Source: Fidelibacterota bacterium (GTDB taxonomy: Bacteria; Fidelibacterota; Marinisomatia; SCGC-AAA003-L08; TS1B11). From it: a stretch of DNA of 64,000 bases. The stretch lies in NCBI GenBank assembly GCA_004124295.1, contig SCKI01000001.1:310001-374000 (forward strand), read 5' to 3'. The notes under the pieces were generated by a model. That model was not told the origin of the DNA, searched no databases, and saw only the letters and a list, made by a program, of their open reading frames with translations. A program made the position numbers and the translations under genes. Positions within the stretch are counted from its first letter, which is position 1. Each line of letters opens with the position of its first letter. Positions 63,054 to 64,000 of the stretch are shown here, in pieces.

Positions 63054-63349
63054 GGGCCTGGATTTGCACCCCGGTATCAATCGGGACTCAGCCCAAACCT
63101 GACCAGCATCGTAACGGACTGGCCCTACCGACGCCACCTGTCCCGAGACTTCGGGATGGATTTTCAGTCCGACGCACTCCCGACGTGAAAGTCGGAAACA
63201 AGTACATAAAACAGGGACAAACGGAGGAACTTATTCAGAAAACTACCTCGGTGCGGAGGAAGAAGGAGAAATAAAAAAGAGAGAGCAATAGACATATTAT
63301 ATTGAGCTAGATGCGATAATAACTTCATCTTCATCGAGGCGAAATCATT
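63054..63349. other. Intergenic region with small hairpin
   Basis: About 300 bases. ATCCCG-type arms around 63142-63161 (TCCCGAGACTTCGGGAT) form a short hairpin that could end the Kelch transcript, but there is no T-run. Composition shifts from GC- to AT-rich before the next gene. Confidence 0.45.
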
Positions 63350-63952
63350 ATGGTATATCTAGATTTTGGAATTGAACACATACCCTGGCCTGGACCAGGC
63401 GATATACTATTCAAAGATTCTAGGGATACTAAGAGGGTTGCTATCATTGGCGGCTCTTCAAAGAGTATAGGGGCATATGCAGTCGGATATCGGGATGCTG
63501 CAATACTAATTATGAACAATATTGATTCTTATCAGCCCTTTCTTGACTTGATATTCTACCCGATTGCTTTTTTATATAGTCATGCAACAGAATTAACGAT
63601 AAAAGAATTAATTCTACTCCATGCTCGGCACTCAGGGGTAGATGTTTCACCAATTATAACGCATGATCTCATGAACCTCTGGCAGCTTTCTCGTCGCATT
63701 ATTGAAGAATACTCCGATGGAGAGGACATCGACTTCCTTGATCCATCCGAGAGCATAATAAAAGAACTCAGTGAGATTAAACCCGTGGGTGAAGCATTCC
63801 GATATCCTACAGATACGAAAGGGAACGAATTAATACCTGAGGATAGCGGAATCGACGTTGTGAACTTCTCAGAGGTCATGGAAGGGCTCCTTAACGCTCT
63901 CGAGGGATCAGTCGATTGGCTCGAGGACCTTTTAAGGAATTCAGAGCCGTAG
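63350..63952 (+). CDS. AT-rich hypothetical helical protein
   Basis: A 200-aa soluble protein. The central block YSHATELTIKELILLHARHSG, then THDLMNLWQLSRRIIEEY, resembles a helical pattern (xLELxLKxLI ... HDLxxLW) that I have seen in uncharacterised proteins near defence genes, but I cannot name the family. AT-rich compared with the window average, which suggests acquisition. It ends 48 bases before the window edge. Function unknown. Confidence 0.65.
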   Translation: MVYLDFGIEHIPWPGPGDILFKDSRDTKRVAIIGGSSKSIGAYAVGYRDAAILIMNNIDSYQPFLDLIFYPIAFLYSHATELTIKELILLHARHSGVDVSPIITHDLMNLWQLSRRIIEEYSDGEDIDFLDPSESIIKELSEIKPVGEAFRYPTDTKGNELIPEDSGIDVVNFSEVMEGLLNALEGSVDWLEDLLRNSEP

Positions 63953-64000
63953 CATTCCTAATAAGTGAGGATGAGAAACACTCATAAGATAAAGGGCTGC

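Overview
The window is about 64 kb of mostly GC-rich bacterial chromosome with several AT-richer patches. The lineage looks like the Fibrobacterota-Chlorobiota-Bacteroidota (FCB) superphylum, possibly a Marinimicrobia/Calditrichota-type organism. The support is a secreted repeat protein ending in an NPFNPST-type sorting domain (55773-58568), signal peptides that place Gln right after the predicted cleavage site, outer-membrane and lipoprotein genes, and a YbeY whose third metal ligand is Asp. The phylum assignment is inference. There are no rRNA genes, CRISPR arrays or recognisable transposases.

Layout. 0-10.7 kb is housekeeping: tRNA-Val, a zinc-ribbon protein, RNase P RNA, recJ, fabH, an acyl-CoA dehydrogenase, a 7TM-HD phosphodiesterase, ybeY, a CNNM/CBS protein and mazG, mostly in overlapping reading frames. 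11-17 kb is a TetR-controlled envelope operon: regulator, outer-membrane barrel, LolD-like ATPase, two FtsX-type permeases and a LolA-like carrier, behind two abutting perfect palindromes. 17-23.5 kb is a full SUF iron-sulfur cluster set with an Rrf2 regulator (rrf2-sufB-C-D-U-T-S). 23.5-32.7 kb holds mixed genes: a lipoprotein, TfoX-like protein, kynureninase, a hybrid histidine kinase with a neighbouring TetR that appear to share an operator, a glutathione S-transferase that seems to start at ATT, and a histidine phosphatase. 32.8-34.1 kb is an AT-rich single-gene island encoding a HEPN (ApeA-like) protein between a G-run and a C-run. 35-45 kb is an aerobic carbon monoxide dehydrogenase locus: coxMSL (CoxL carries the form I signature AYRCSFR), coxG and an XdhC-YHS fusion on one strand, with MoxR (CoxD), VWA (CoxE), MocA and XdhC genes divergent. 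45-50 kb holds an EEP-family hydrolase, a Kef-type antiporter, a cysteine desulfurase and a short remnant of a second desulfurase. 50-64 kb is accessory: lipoproteins, two coupled beta-propeller proteins, a 931-aa repeat protein bracketed by a 111-base direct duplication, an ArsM-like methyltransferase interrupted by UGA, a carbonic-anhydrase-like protein, a Kelch lipoprotein and AT-rich hypotheticals.

The most striking signal is at 59418-60203. An ArsM-like methyltransferase frame runs through an in-frame TGA (60030-60032) at the position of the family's conserved cysteine, and a SECIS-like hairpin lies 9 bases downstream. It is best read as a selenoprotein. Other points to follow are the HEPN island, the regulated Lol-like export operon, the complete CO-oxidation gene set, the 111-base duplication with a dif-like palindrome inside the enclosed segment, and the shared operator linking a TetR regulator to a hybrid histidine kinase.

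No search was run. Family calls come from reading motifs and gene context.
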